Source: Cyanodermella asteris (taxonomy: Eukaryota; Ascomycota; Lecanoromycetes; Ostropales; Stictidaceae). From it: 64,000 nt of DNA. A model generated the notes under the pieces. It was not told where the DNA came from and did not search any database. It worked only from the letters and a program-made list of their open reading frames with translations. Both the position numbers and the translations under genes were made by a program. Below, piece by piece: positions 32,343 through 44,955 of this stretch. The stretch lies in the NCBI GenBank assembly GCA_900618795.1, contig UYJD01000015.1, forward strand, positions 813,034 through 877,033. Direction: 5' to 3'. How positions within the stretch are numbered: position 1 is the stretch's first letter; each line of letters starts with the position of its first letter.

Positions 32343-33713
32343 GAGTCTATATCAACATGCGGTCTTGGTCTAGGAAGATCTGGCCTGAAATCCGGTCCAA
32401 TAACCGTGAGCTCCCTAGAGACTGGCGACAATCACAGCTGATCACCTCTGCGGTCGTTGCAATCAGGTCCGGAGATCGTCAAGCAGCTGCCGATGCCTGA
32501 GGATGCTGCAGGGTTCTGCGCATCGACGCAGGAAGAGGTGAAAGCTCTTCCTGTCAGCTATCGCTCAATTCGCGTCCTTAAGTGTCCGATATGAAAGTTG
32601 AAACCTTTTCGGCTACCTGAGCTGGCGCATGCAGACGAAAATATGTCTCCAAATCTCTCGATCCATAAGTAAGCATGGGCAATACCTGAAGCACTTTGGA
32701 AGGCCTGTGCTCGTTCGTACAAGGCAGCCAAGCCAACTCGCTTGTGTCCTCCCTGAAAAACGGTTCGCGATCACACCAATCCGCCTGGCCTTCGGCAGCT
32801 GTGTCCTGTGATGGTGGGGGCGGTCGAAGATCGCTGCGGCAGATACAGGTTTCATGCACATATGTCGTTCTCGACCGAGCTGTCTAAGCTAATCGAGTCG
32901 TTGACCCCTTGAAACGTCCCGATGTCGAGGGACTTCAAAGATCATGGCGATCTGAAGCATGTCAAACCGGGGCTGTTGGTTTCAACCAACCTAAATATTG
33001 AAACAACCTGGCCTGCTGCTTTTGCGCTTTGAACGAGACATGCGGGCAGAAGTCCAGGATATCCTCGATGCCCAACTGGAAGGAATTATTCCCCGCTTTG
33101 GAAGGATTGTCGCCGGCAACTGAAGGGATGAACCGACATGTGTCTTGTACACTTGCAACTATCCCTGATGAAGGGCTTTGATGATCGGCGGCCCTTAAAA
33201 CTCTAAATAGGGTAAGAAAGCTCACAGCCAGGGCGCAGGACAATCACAATCTCGTCTCTTCAGGTACATATTTCAATTAAAAGTACCTCGGATGTGATGA
33301 ACTTGACAGATATTTTGAGTGTGAAAGTTCTTTTGGGTTTGGAGCCTGACTACCTACACACTCAACGAAATCTGAGTGATCAATACTGAGATAGGCTTGT
33401 AGACAGTTTAACGGGAGCACTCCATAAGCGACGGTTGTTCCTGAATGCGCAGGGTCCTCAGCCCGTGGCAAAGCCTGAGTATGTAACGACATGGATGCTG
33501 ATCGTGTTACAACTTCGTCGAAGATGTGCGCAAGGTTAAAGGTGAAGGGTCGTGCGCTCGGCATTTGATTGAGACCCGAACCGGGACCCAGCAGCGCGTA
33601 GAACGGATCGGTTAAACTAATGATCCGCGTCAACCGTGCTCCAAACTCGTTGTGAATTATCGAATAATGATACTTGCTGTATAGAAAAGATTTTCCATAT
33701 CTCTTCCGTCAAG
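32343..33713. other. Intergenic, only weak unrecognised frames
   Basis: Minus-strand frames at 32578-32859, 32962-33243 and 33277-33633 (93, 93 and 118 aa) are open but show no domain and cannot be joined by obvious splice sites. They might be remnants of a gene; I cannot name one. The last ~100 bp is the promoter of the Tcd-like gene. Confidence 0.35.
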
Positions 33714-35378
33714 ATGGTATTTTCATGGCTGGATCGACAGTTGTCAACACATCAAAATCAATTCATTGCAACGGCAGTTGTCTCCGGAGCTGCCGTCGCG
33801 GCGTCGATCATCATCATCCAGGCCCTACAGCGGAAAGTGAGAGTTGACGAACTCAAAGCATCAATACCAAACGTCGATGAAATTAGGCAAGAAGTTGTAA
33901 GCTCAAATTCCCGATGCAAAAAAAGAAAATCGAGTGTTTTTATTGCGAGAACGTTGTTCCTGATCGCGAGTGCAAACAGGTACCCGACCTGACGGCCTCC
34001 GGATCTCAACTGCCGGAATCGAAAGAAGATCAACGAGCCGCTGCCCTGGCCGTCCGAGCCCTCAGAGGCGACTACGATGAAGGTCCGTTGTTCGAATGAT
34101 GTTCATCACAAGCTACCCCTACAAGGAACACACCCCAGCTGACCCTACCACTTTGCAGAGCTCGTCCAGGAGCAGCTGACACGGACAAATTCATTTCTGA
34201 CCCCAGCCGGCCTCTCCAAGCTCCGCTCCTCATTCGTCGTCGTCGTCGGCCTGGGAGGTGTCGGCTCCCACTGCACGACCGCGCTCGCCCGGTCCGGCGT
34301 TTCGCACATCCGCATAATCGACTTTGACCAAGTCACGCTCTCGTCCCTGAACCGACACGCCGTGGCCACGCTCGCAGACGTGGGCACGCCCAAAGTCAGC
34401 TGCGTCCGGAAACGCCTCGAAGCGATCGTCCCCTGGGTTCGCTGGGAATGCCACAACGAGGTCTGGCGGGCCGAAGCCGCCGACAGGCTCCTCGAGGGAA
34501 GACCAGACTACGTGGTCGACGCGATCGACAACATTGACAGCAAAGTCGCGCTGCTGAAGTACTGTCACGAGAACGGCATCAAGGTCGTCAGCTCCATGGG
34601 TGCGGGCTGCAAGAGCGATCCTACGAAGATCGTCGTGGACGACATCAGTGCCAGCACAGAGGATCCACTGTCGAAAGCTACGCGGCGGCGTCTAAGGGCC
34701 GTGGGCGTCAGCGGCGGGATTCCGGTGGCCTTTTCGATCGAGAAGCCGGGGCCGGGCAAGGCGACGCTGTTGCCGTTGCCCGAGGAGGAGTTCAAGCGAG
34801 GTGGTGTTGGCGAGCTGAGCGTGCTGCCGGACTTTCGTGCCAGGATCCTACCGGTGTTGGGCACCATGCCTGCCGTCTTTGGTTACACGTTGGCTAATTG
34901 GGTTATGCTCGAGCTGACTGGATATCCGCACGAGATCAGCCCCGGAAAGGCGAGGTTCGCAATGTACGAGACTGTGCTGAACCAGGTGCAAGCATCCGAG
35001 GAGAAGCTGGCGAGAAGCGAGGGTGATACGCAGGATGCAATTGGCCTCAAGATTCCACTGACCAAGGAAGACGTCGGCTACCTGCTAGACGAAGTATATC
35101 GAGGGAAGAGCGTGATAAGCGGGTTACCGACGCGGTTGACATTAGTTCGCTGGCGACCTTCGATGGATGGGTACAAGCCCAACAAAAGCACCGATGGCCA
35201 GAAGACTGCTCGCTTCAACTTGTCCAATCTGGTGTGTATGACCCGCGAGGAAGCCAACAAGCACGAAAAGCAGGTACTCATGACTCAAGCCCAGCCGGAG
35301 CAAACCTATGAGGCAGAAATCATTGGTAGAGTCGAAGCAAGGATGAGGGAAGAGGCGGAGTTCAGCAAGTACAGATGA
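33714..35378 (+). CDS. tRNA threonylcarbamoyladenosine dehydratase (Tcd1/Tcd2-like)
   Basis: Three exons (33714-33896, 33980-34082, 34159-35378) give 501 aa. The N-terminus carries one hydrophobic segment (FIATAVVSGAAVAASIIII, about residues 18-37), as in the yeast Tcd proteins of the outer mitochondrial membrane. The E1-like ThiF/MoeB fold follows: VVVGLGGVGSHC (nucleotide-binding GxGGVG near 126-131), RIIDFDQVTLSSLNRHAV, YVVDAIDNIDSKVALL and SSMGAGCKSDPTKI. Family members (bacterial TcdA/CsdL) use ATP to cyclise t6A at position 37 of ANN-decoding tRNAs to ct6A. A catalytic cysteine-independent dehydration is known for the family. The C-terminal 130 residues are a fungal extension. Nothing in the neighbourhood suggests an operon-like link. 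Confidence 0.93.
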
Positions 35379-37400
35379 GCCACTTATAAGGCCAACATTT
35401 CAGCAGTGCATGAATGAAGAGCTCAGAAACGCCGGTGCATTTCACCATAAACCGAAAGGAGATGAGTTGGAGAGCAAGCTACTGCCGGGCTTATGTACAT
35501 GAGACCGAGACCCATGGCTATAGCCAACTCTGGATCTGTGGACCATGCAACCAAAGGACGAACAGATCGACACCATCCCGACGCGGGTACCCTGCGATCA
35601 ACATCTCTCCGAGGGTTCAGGGCATCAACGATTGACAAGGAGGTTCTCGGTATTTGTGTACGCCGGGCGTTATGGCTGAGTTTATTGCCTGAGACAATTC
35701 TCAACGACGACGCATTTATGAGCGTCAATCAAATAATCAGTACTCAGGAGCGCGGTCTCAAGAGGTATCGGCAAAATCCACATGACCGAGGGCCACAAAT
35801 CTTATCTGGTGGCGGTTTGCGAGAGGTGATAGTTTCCACGAAGCTTCTCCGGTATCCAGTTCGCATCAAGAGCGCATCTGCGACTGGTGCACCGAGCTGT
35901 CAGAAAATGATGAACTTCAATCGACAACGGTCTGAGGCACTATTTCGTATTACGTACAGACCTGGTGTGTGTGCGATCGACAGCAAGTGGATAACGCCGC
36001 TTTAGCGACATGGCTGCTCGCTGCTGAGGCGTCTGGCCAAACGCACGTCGATTCGCTGAGTCGCTGACGGGCGCATGCGCAAAGACGATGCCGGGCGCTG
36101 GCTTGGGCAGCAACGCTTGGGCATCGAAGCTCGTCGCCGGCCAACCAGCCAGCGGAGAGGCCTCCAGCCGCTGTCGAGGAGTCACTGAGAGACTGTCCAC
36201 CAACAAATCTCGCTAATAGCAACGAAGGCAGTCTGGTCCCACTAGACTACTGCTCTGCTAGTGCCTCATGCTGCTGCCGTGTTCGCTGTCGTTATCCCAC
36301 CTCGGCGGAGTGGGCAGGCCAAGGCGACGGAGCTGCGCGACGCCGGCTGCAAGTGCTGAAGCCGAATTTGACGATGTAATTGATGGTGGCGATGATGCTG
36401 AGGAGCAGCGTAGCAAGGGTGGATGGGCGATCAGTGACGCTCCTGGAGGGCTGAAGGAGGGTTGGGTAAGGAGGGATCTGTGAGGATTATTGCTGAACCA
36501 GTGGTCAGCATGTAGGGTGAGCGAGTCGCGCATGACGACGTTCGGTGGTGGTCGAGGGTGGCGTGGTAGGGTGTGGATGAGTCGACGTGGATACCGACGA
36601 GGATGATGAGAAAGTGGCAGCATGACCGCTTTGGTGGTGGGCAGCTGGAGCGCGACAAGGTCGGGCAAAAGCCTGATGGCTGACGGCGGCAGCCTGCGAG
36701 ACAAAATCATGTGCTCGCTGCTTTTCGAGCAACGCCCGGCCAGTCAGCAGAGCCATACACGACTAGCATGGTGGCAGGCGCAGCCCGCGGGCGCGAAAGA
36801 AGAGCGAGAGCGAGCAAGAGTGACCCCCTCCTTCCTCCCTCGCTCTTTCCTTCTGTGCCGCCCTCTCGCTACCTTCCACGTCAGTAGACGCGGTGAAAAC
36901 AGACTCTGCGCACGACACACTTCAGCCCTTTCTGCAGCTGCGCATCACGACCACGCTTCTTTCCTCATCCTTTCCCTTCACCTCTCTCTGCCACCGCGCC
37001 CAACGGACCCCAGGCTGATCGCTCTACCGCACTTTTGCCTTTTCTGATCCTGTCTGCTCTGCTGTTTCGCTCCACTTGGTTTGTCTAGGATCGTCCCAAT
37101 CTCCTCCTGGTCAGGACCGTGCCCCACCCCGAAGCACATCGCTCCCAAAGGCATTCAAAACTTCCTCGTCTCCTGGCCTGTTCTCATCTCCTCCCCACCC
37201 ATCCAACATCGGTCCCATCTAGAAGACCTCCCAGGTCCACTGAAGAGAGTCACATAGCCGACTGCTCTATATACACACTTCCATACAAGAGATAGTCACA
37301 CCCTGCTGAGAAGAAACTGCCCAAGCTGGACGTCCGCACGTTGAAAAGGACCTCTTACTCTCCCTCTCCTTCTCCCACGTTTTCTCCAAAGGCCCCGAGG
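35379..37400. other. Intergenic, long promoter/leader region of the RfeG-like gene
   Basis: No gene recognised over about 2 kb. Pyrimidine-rich blocks at 36826-36880, 36955-37060 and 37090-37260 look like the promoter and leader of the gene starting at 37401. Confidence 0.5.
36826..37260 (+). promoter_or_regulatory. Pyrimidine-rich promoter/5' leader of RfeG-like gene
   Basis: Repeated CT-rich runs (CCCCCTCCTTCCTCCCTCGC and similar) on the coding strand, with few purine blocks, end about 140 bp before the ATG. This is the usual core-promoter look of filamentous ascomycete genes. The exact start site cannot be read from sequence. Confidence 0.5.
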
Positions 37401-38585
37401 ATGGCTTCCCGTCGTGATGTGGACCGCCGAGAAACGGACCGTCGAGGACATGACAGAGACCATGATTCCCGGAGGCATCCTGCCCCGTCAAGGCCACAGT
37501 TGAATGAATATTGGATCGCTGGTGAAGGCATCAACCGCCAGGTTCTGCAAACGGAAATCTGTAAATACCTCGGAGCAGAGGCCACCTGCCGTCCAGGAGA
37601 CTACCAAGTGCGCATCAGGACATGGACCCGCTTTGACCGTCGTCGGTTTGCTAACCCGTTCGACAGGGTGTCCCTGGGTTCAAGATCAAGGCATTGCGAC
37701 CTTTCACACCTGTGCGTGACACCTCGCGACCTCTTTCAGGTCCGCTGCCCGGATCGACTGCCATACTGACTTGAATAGGATATGCTTGACGACTTGAGAA
37801 ATGCCTCGAAGGCGTTCCAGAACGAGAATCGTGCGTACGTGCGACGCCACGACCGAGGTAATGCACCATCTATTTCGCCCTCGCCCGTGCCCAGTCCTAG
37901 TAATAAATCATTTGGTGGATTTTGGCTCACTCCTCCCCCAGAATTGGCTTACACCGACTCCCGTGCTTATGAGCAAACCAATGGCCAGGTGGACTTCCAG
38001 GACAGCCGACCATACACGAGAGACAGTCCTGCATTCCCCACTTCCTCCGGAGCAGGCTATGGTTCAGGTCCCGTCTCTAGTGCTCCCAGCTATTCCACCC
38101 CCTCGGCTGGATTTACCTCAGGTGTTTCGCAATCGTCTGCATTTGCCCATCCTCCTGTAACCAGCCAGGCTCCCTACCAAGATCATGGGTACGGACATTC
38201 CCAGATGCGAGATCGCCATGATCCCCGTGATGTGGACATGTACAATGGCCCAAACTATGGAACCAACTTTGCAAACCATGCTGGTCCTTCTCATCATCCC
38301 TCCGGCGGCTTCAATGACCCCTACGGTGGCGGCCATCGAGGCGGCGATCCTCGTGGCGACCCTCGCATGAGCTACGAGTATGGTAACGGCTCCAACTACG
38401 GAGCACCCCAGCGACGTGCCGAGCCCCCAGCATCTTTTCCCGATGGCATGTCAGGTCTATCAGGACCTGGGGCTTCTTACGGTGCCGCACCTGCCAGAGG
38501 AAATGTCATGTACAGTGATTCTGGCGCGTATGATTCCTACAACCGAGGAGCACCTGTTGATTCCAGGTACGGAGGCCGGAGATGA
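37401..38585 (+). CDS. RfeG-like protein (putative transcription factor)
   Basis: Three exons (37401-37607, 37667-37711, 37779-38585) give 352 aa, all junctions in phase 0. The conserved N-terminal core, LNEYWIAGEGINRQVLQTEI, continues as CKYLGAEATCRPGDYQ-GVPGFKIKALRPFTP-DMLDDLR and corresponds to the domain shared by fungal proteins annotated as RfeG. That label comes from Aspergillus; the biochemical role is poorly defined, so I name it with caution. The 45-nt middle exon carries the Tyr-Gln-Gly junction needed for the motif. The remaining 230 residues are low-complexity: Ser/Pro, Tyr/Gly and Gly/Asp/Arg repeats (GGGHRGGDPRGDPR), resembling RNA-binding or condensate-prone tails, ending in SRYGGRR. 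No zinc finger or signal peptide is seen. Confidence 0.82.
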
Positions 38586-41500
38586 GTTTTGACTGTTGCT
38601 ACCCTGGATTGAATAAGGACGCAAGCTTGACTGTTGCCATCCTTGACTCAGGACGTCCCACCCCGGAAGCACTGGCCTTCATTGATCTCGTGCTATGATA
38701 CTCAAGTTGGAGTACTGGATCTGGATGGCCTTGCCTGATAGCAGTTGAGTGCTTCGGGCTTAATCGCCTCATCGCAACTCCGTCACGCAGCAGTACGTGA
38801 CGTCCAGGCCTTTTCCAGAGGATATACCTGCAAGCGGGGCTGATGGTCGATGATAGCTGGACAGTCACCATGGACTCGGAATGTGAATACGACCATGTTT
38901 TCAGCGTTTGATTTTGGACATTTGAGACATCATTGGGATGATATACGAAGCGAAGGTGCTGGATAGAGAACTTTGTGTGGCATCGCAAATCAGAAGCGGT
39001 GGCTAATTGGATGAACTGGATCGCTGTTGACGACTTTGTAGGACTGTTGGGAGCCATGCCCGTACCAATATGGACGTTTGATGATAGCATTGGCATGGCG
39101 TTTTTGAGCAAATCTACACTACTGCGTTGCATATTTTGGACATCTTGGACCAATATTTGAGGAGATACCAAATGAGGAGACGAGATCTACAGTCTCAGGA
39201 TACCCAATTTTTCTGCACAGTCGATCTGAATGGCATTGTGGGCAACTTGAATTCTTCACTAAATTCCTTGGCTTGTTTCATGCACGTGCTTTCTGTGATG
39301 TGAAGGCCCGATGCTCGAAGGTCGACGCAATTTACGCAGGCCTGTCTCCTGCCATATTGGGATGCTCCGCTCCAGTTACGATGTTGTCGAGGCGTCAGCA
39401 TCTCCATCACATCTTCCGGAGTCTCGGAAAGATCCTGCCGTTCATTTTGTGCTCCAGCTCACTACGCGGGATGAAACGCGCGGGCTCCAGCATCTCGGTC
39501 GGCCAGCCCAACCCAATATCCACTACGGTCTTGCGCGCCACAAAAAGCCTATTCCATCGAGGTCAGACATCCGCAGTCCCAGCGTTGTCCTCATCAGTCA
39601 CGACCGCCGAGCGCGATTTGACCAACGTATCGGAGTCGCGTGTGAGCGACAATGTCTGGATAGGGCTGTCACACGCTCCACGAAACGGTCTGGACGATCA
39701 CGCGGTCAATCACTTGTCAATCAGTAGCCGTCGGACCAGAAAATAGGATGATGACGGCGACTCGTGAGCACCGCGCAGAACTCGGTCTTGGTTGCGCATG
39801 TTCGCCATGTCTCCACTTTTGTAGTTCTGAGCCCAGAGCAGAGCACGTTTCGGAATTCAATCCCGTTGCGTTGCTGCCCAACATGTTGCGACGGCTGGCG
39901 GTCTTCCCGTGTAGCCATCAAATATATGGTTCCTTTTGTGTGTGTGTGTGCTATAAAATGCTGTGACTGGTGAGTTGGCCGCTCGCTTGGCCTGCCGTAC
40001 TGTGCTTTGTCGATCCCGTCAAAGCGTAGAATGTCGCTGCTTTTTGTGTCTCACGTGAGACTGTTGGGCACTCTTTTTTTTGTGGCTTGTGATGGGCAGA
40101 GATTGTGTTTGGTGGCGTTGTCGGGAATTGTGTGAGCCTCAGGACCTTCCGTGTTTGATTGTTGCTTCTCTCATGCAGTGTGACGATGATTTGCAGATGG
40201 AAGGTGTGTGTGTGGATGGTTAGGTGTTGGCCCTGAGTAGGTGATTTGGTTGCTGATCATGACATCTTGCAACGTGGTGATGGACGAGATGCATCTTGCC
40301 GTCTGATGTTTATGATCCTGTGGCTTGAGACATACTTGGAGGAGGTGGTGTCGTTTGTAGGAGATGCTTGATGTGGTGATGTCAATGCGAAGATGGTGTT
40401 TCGCGCGATGAGGATGATGGACTGAATAGAGTCCTCGTCAATTCCATGGTTCCGACTGCACTCCTCGCACTAGCCCGGTAATGGTTGAAAGCGCATTGCT
40501 TTCCTGCAGCCCCGGATCTGAGGCATTGTTCTGATGAGATCATCCAAAGTCGTCATTGCCACGTTCTCTTGAGCACAAGGGCGATGGATGACTGTAGGTG
40601 GTTTGTAGCAGGGAACCCACCTGCCTTACGTCTGCTGTGACAACAACATCGCCAGTCATCAGAGACCACACTGTCACTCAGAATCAAAGCGGGTCTTTGG
40701 TCAGCCATCGAGTCCCACGTCCTCTCCAGCCGAATAGCCCCAGCGCTACTATTGCATGTCCGAGCAGATAGGTCGACATGTCGGCCGCAGCCTCAAAGTC
40801 CTAGGGGTAATCTCCACGAACCATGCCAGAGAGCACGTAAAGGACATCCCCTGCAGGTTCTTGCTCATCTCTCGATCTGCTCTTTTCATATAGCATGGCT
40901 AACTACAGTCTACACTCGTCGAATCTACTGTATTAAAGTTGTCAACTCTATCAAATGCAATGTGTAACAGAACCTTGGTTGCATCTATTCCCCCTCGCTC
41001 TTTTCCCCTCTACTTACGATCCTGTGAACAGAAACATGCACGGTTTTACAGCAGTCCCTTTGAGACCGAATGTCAATCTCAAGCGTTGAGCTCCACGACT
41101 GGTTGTGGACGCCTGCTTCGAGACCTCCGAAGCAAAAGCTCTCAGGACCAACTTGAGGGTGAGTTCAAGTGTCCGGATGTACTCGTCCCTTCAGGTCGAT
41201 ATCACAGTAACGCAAGTCTTGAGAGAGGATGGCTCGTTGATCGCATTTCTTATCTTTTGTTTGTTCAACCCCGAATTGTCAAGAAAAGAAGTTGCTTCCA
41301 TATATCTATACTACTCAGGCACATTATGAGCTGTTGCCTGGATATTTTCCTGCCATGTATCTCAAGATACCTTGTCCTTTGCAGAATCGTCTCAAAAAAC
41401 ATCTTTCGGGGCAGTTGAGCTCTGTCTCTTCAAAGTCTAAGATGTCGACTGGCGTCACAGTGCAGGCGGTGCTGGCGTGGCTTTGTGGCTGGAAGCGAGG

Positions 41501-42379
41501 GAGATGTGTGATTGGTTGTGCAGCTTGGCAGCGATGACATCTTCGCCCCGCCGACTCTGACTCTCCCGGTTCTGCTCTGCTCTGCTCAGTCCAGCTCGAC
41601 TGCTGACAGTCTCACCACTCACTTCTCTCCGGGCAGCCCTCGCTGACAGCGCCTGTTCAGCTCAATTTCTCTCCGTCGCCAGACCGTGTGGGCGGCCTTC
41701 AATTCGACTTTGTTCACCTGAAGCGCACGCGTTCGTGAGGCATCCTCATCCTCGCACAGGCAGCCCAAGCCATAGTTCACTCTTCCACGGTCCCACGGAG
41801 CACGAGGATCAGACCCCGTCTGCTTCGCTGGACAGCTCTGCCAAACAGGGCCCCGACCCTGGCTCGAGTCTGGCTGCTCCCGCCGACTCTTTGTCTTCCT
41901 CAGCCTTAGGCCTTGGGACAGCGTCATCTGCCCACCCGCCCGCTCAGCCTGCTGGTGGGGAGACCACCGCACAACCTGGTCTTTGGCTCACTCTCAGGCA
42001 CGCACATGCGTCGCCAGCCACTTGATCGCTCCGCCTTGTAGCTCACCGCTGCTGCCAGCCTGGCTTGCTGCCCTCGATTCCAAGTGACATCGACACTCCA
42101 TCACCTACCCTGATCACGGCTGCCTTCACGACTTCTCTGCCTGCTGTTCTGCATCTCGTCGGGAATAGGACGGCTTGACGCTGCGCTTTGCGACACTATC
42201 TGCGAGCATTCGGAGGGCAACCTCGTGCGCAGTATCCATTTTGATTCGAGCTAGCATAGATTCGTCACTGTCGCTTTCGACCACGGAGACTTGCTCCCTA
42301 CGCATTCGCAAGGGACTAACGTTGACTAGAGATTGCAGACCGTGATCATCATCCCTTCCCATTCTATCCACTATCCACC
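38586..42379. other. Gene-free stretch of 3.8 kb
   Basis: No supportable gene. A 190-codon minus-strand frame at 38599-39171 starts at TTG, has no recognised motif and overlaps the probable 3' UTR of the RfeG-like gene. A short TG repeat occurs at 39938-39950. From about 41550 the sequence is pyrimidine-rich and presumably is the promoter and leader of the gene at 42380. Confidence 0.45.
39938..39950. repeat. Short (TG)n dinucleotide repeat
   Basis: About six to seven TG units inside a GT-rich intergenic area; likely length-variable, no function inferred. Confidence 0.7.
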
Positions 42380-44955
42380 ATGCCCCGCTCCGAGTACAGG
42401 GCCCGCGACCGTGGCGGCACTCGAGTCGTCGAAGATGATTACATTGAGATAGACCGCCGCCGGGCGTCGCAGGGAGCGCCAGACTTTCTGCGTGAGGACT
42501 ATGGACGGAACCCAGATGCCGGACAACTCGTCCTTCGCGAGAGCGATGAGACGGTGATTGAAGATGACAGGTCGCGGGCTAGGTCTTCGCATGGCCCGCG
42601 TGGTGAACGTCCGGTCGGGGATCGCAGGGTTAGAAAGGGCGAGCACAGGACAGTCGAAGAGGAAGAGGTGCTCATCAGACGCCCCCGTCATGGACACAGA
42701 AGTTCGTCGTCCCTTAAGAACCAGACTGAAGTCAACGGCTTGGAAGATCGCAGGACCGAAGTCACGTTCCGTGAGCGCGATCGTGGGGGTCGGAGGGAAG
42801 TGTACGAAGATGATATCCGGGAAGAGGTTCATCGCCGTCGCAGACCCGAGCCCGAGCCTAAACCTTATGAGACTGTTCGTGAAGAGTGGGCATTCAAACC
42901 GCGTCGTCAGCCTTCTCCGCCATCCCCACCTGCAATCGCTAGAGAGCGTGAAGAGTGGATCTTTGCGCCGCGAAAGCAACCCAGCTTTGAGCGCGAGTTT
43001 ATAACTATCCGCGAGCGCGAGCCTGCTGCACCCGCCCCGCCTCCACCGAGAGAAGATTTCAGAGAGGAGATTCGCATCACCGAAAGAGACAGGGAGCCTG
43101 AACGCCCACGCAGCACATACCACGAAGACGATATCAGAATTCGTGAGCGTGACAGCAGAGGATATCGGGACGAAGAGATTGATATTCGGGAGCGGGATCG
43201 AGCTCCTCCACCACCACGAAGCCAGCACTGGGACGAGGAGATCAGGATCACCGAGCGTGAACGGGAACGTCCTCGAGCTCGCAGCAACTACGACGAAGCG
43301 GAGATTCGGATCCGAGAGCGCAGTCGACCTGGTTACAGGGACGAAGAGGTCGACATCCGTGAAGAGACGCGCAGCCGTCCACCGGCATCTACAAGAGGTG
43401 GTTGGGATGAGAGCATCAACATTCGCGAGCGAAGTAGATCTCGCCCTGGATATCGTCAAGAAGAAATCACCATCCGCGAAAGGGAGCGTGAGCGTCCGAG
43501 ACCGCCAAGCGACTATCACGAAGACGACATCCGTATTCGTGAGCGAGACCGGGAGGGATATCATGAAGATGACATCCGAATCCGTCATGGAGACCGCGAA
43601 CGTGCCAAACCTCCGCCACCACCTCCGAGCACGAAGTGGGACGAGGAGATTGACATCCGTGAGCGAGACCGTGGAGGGTACCACGAAGACGATATCAGAA
43701 TTCGACGTGGTGAGAAGGAACGTGCCAGACCTCCGCCACCTCCTAGCTCAAAATGGGATGAAGAGATCGACATTCGCGAGCGAAGCCGGGCTAGAGGCGG
43801 TGAGAAGGATCGTGAAGTCGTCATTCGCAGGAACAGCTCGCCGTCACCAGTTCCGACCGTGGCAAGCCGTGCCACACGACGTGATCGACGAGCAAGCTCG
43901 GGTGAAAGAGACGAAGTCATCATCCGACGGGACGAGAGTCGTGGTCAGAAGAAGGAAGAGATTATCATCCGCCGAGACAAGAGCAACAGTCCCGGCCCTT
44001 CGCCGCCTCCTCCACCTCCGCAACCTCAAATCGTCAATGCACCGACTATTCACCAAGAAATCATCACACATCACCGACACATCGATCATGGTTTCGAGAT
44101 CCGTCAGCCAGCTCCACCACCGCCTCCTCCTCGCGAGCCAAGCCCTCCACCCAGGCCCGTCTACGATGAAGAGATCAAGATCAACCGAAGTGGTTCGCGC
44201 AACGGTCGACGCTACGATGACGAGTTGATCATCGATCGCAAGTCCCGAACTCCCCGACCGGAGCGCGCACGGACGCCACTGCCTCCGCCTCCTCCAAGAG
44301 AGCCATCACCACCACCTAGGCCGAAGTCAGGACTCGAGATTGATATTCGACGAAGCGGCACAAGGAACGGCGAGCGCTATGATGAGGACATTCGCATTGA
44401 TCGAATGGAAGGTGTACGACGGAGTGACCTGATCAAGCCGCGCGAACGTGAACGGACTGAGATTCGTGAGCGGCGATATGTTGGAGGTCGGCCAGTGGAA
44501 GACAAGATGTGGACAGAAATCACCAAAGATCTGGTCGTTCGGGAGGCTCTCGAGGGTTGTGGGTATGAAGTCGAAGAGACGGAGCATTTCTTTTATGTCA
44601 TGGAATACCTAGGATACGTAAGTTGAGCTCCTTGACGCGCTACACAGCAGCGGTGCTAACGTAACTGCAGAACGATATTGCGCGACTTGTTCGTATCAGC
44701 GACGACATTCGACACGATCGAAAGGAGCGCATCCGCCAGATGGAGTGGGAGAACAGGCATCCTATTCGTCCGGCCCTGCCAGCACCGCCTATTCCGGCGA
44801 TTGCGAACAAACCATGGGATGAGGAACGCATCTACGAGCGTGAAATCATCTATGACAGACCTCCAAAGCCGCGAATCCCACGACCGCCACCTCCTCCACA
44901 GCCTCCTGCACCACCGAGGCGCGAGAAAGAGACGGTCGAAGTAGTCCTTCGATAG
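42380..44955 (+). CDS. DUF8035-like protein with DDIRIRERDR repeats
   Basis: Two exons (42380-44617, 44671-44955) encode about 840 aa. Residues about 228-475 contain some thirteen imperfect copies of a ten-residue unit of the form (D/E)(D/E)I(R/D)IRERDR. They are separated by Pro-rich or Arg/Gly spacers (APPPPRSQHWD, GGYHE). Further copies with EIKINRSGSRNG and PPPPPPREPSPPPRP linkers follow. The conserved C-terminal module TEITKDLVVREALEGCGYEV leads into EETEHFFYVMEYLGY-NDIARLVRISDDIRHDRKER across the intron; this matches my memory of the fungal DUF8035 domain. Function is unknown. The alternating charge pattern predicts long single helices or a disordered scaffold. No signal peptide, membrane segment or catalytic motif is visible. 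The proline-rich tail ends in VEVVLR. Confidence 0.85.
43064..43800 (+). repeat. Coding tandem repeat, ~13 degenerate charged decapeptide units
   Basis: The DNA encodes recurring GAYGACATCMGNATYCGNGAGCG-like units, alternating two forms (IRIRERDR and IDIRERDR) with spacers. Longer super-repeats such as YHEDDIRIR...KWDEEIDIRERDR occur twice in tandem (43573-43680 and 43681-43790), suggesting recent duplication within the array. Confidence 0.85.

Noticed and set aside
38599-39171. 190-codon minus-strand frame after the RfeG-like gene
   Set aside because: No ATG at its start, no recognisable domain, lies in the likely 3' UTR of the RfeG-like gene; probably chance.
42371-43684. 437-codon minus-strand frame
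   Set aside because: Antisense of the repeat-rich DUF8035-like gene; repetitive hydrophobic translation mirrors the charged repeats.
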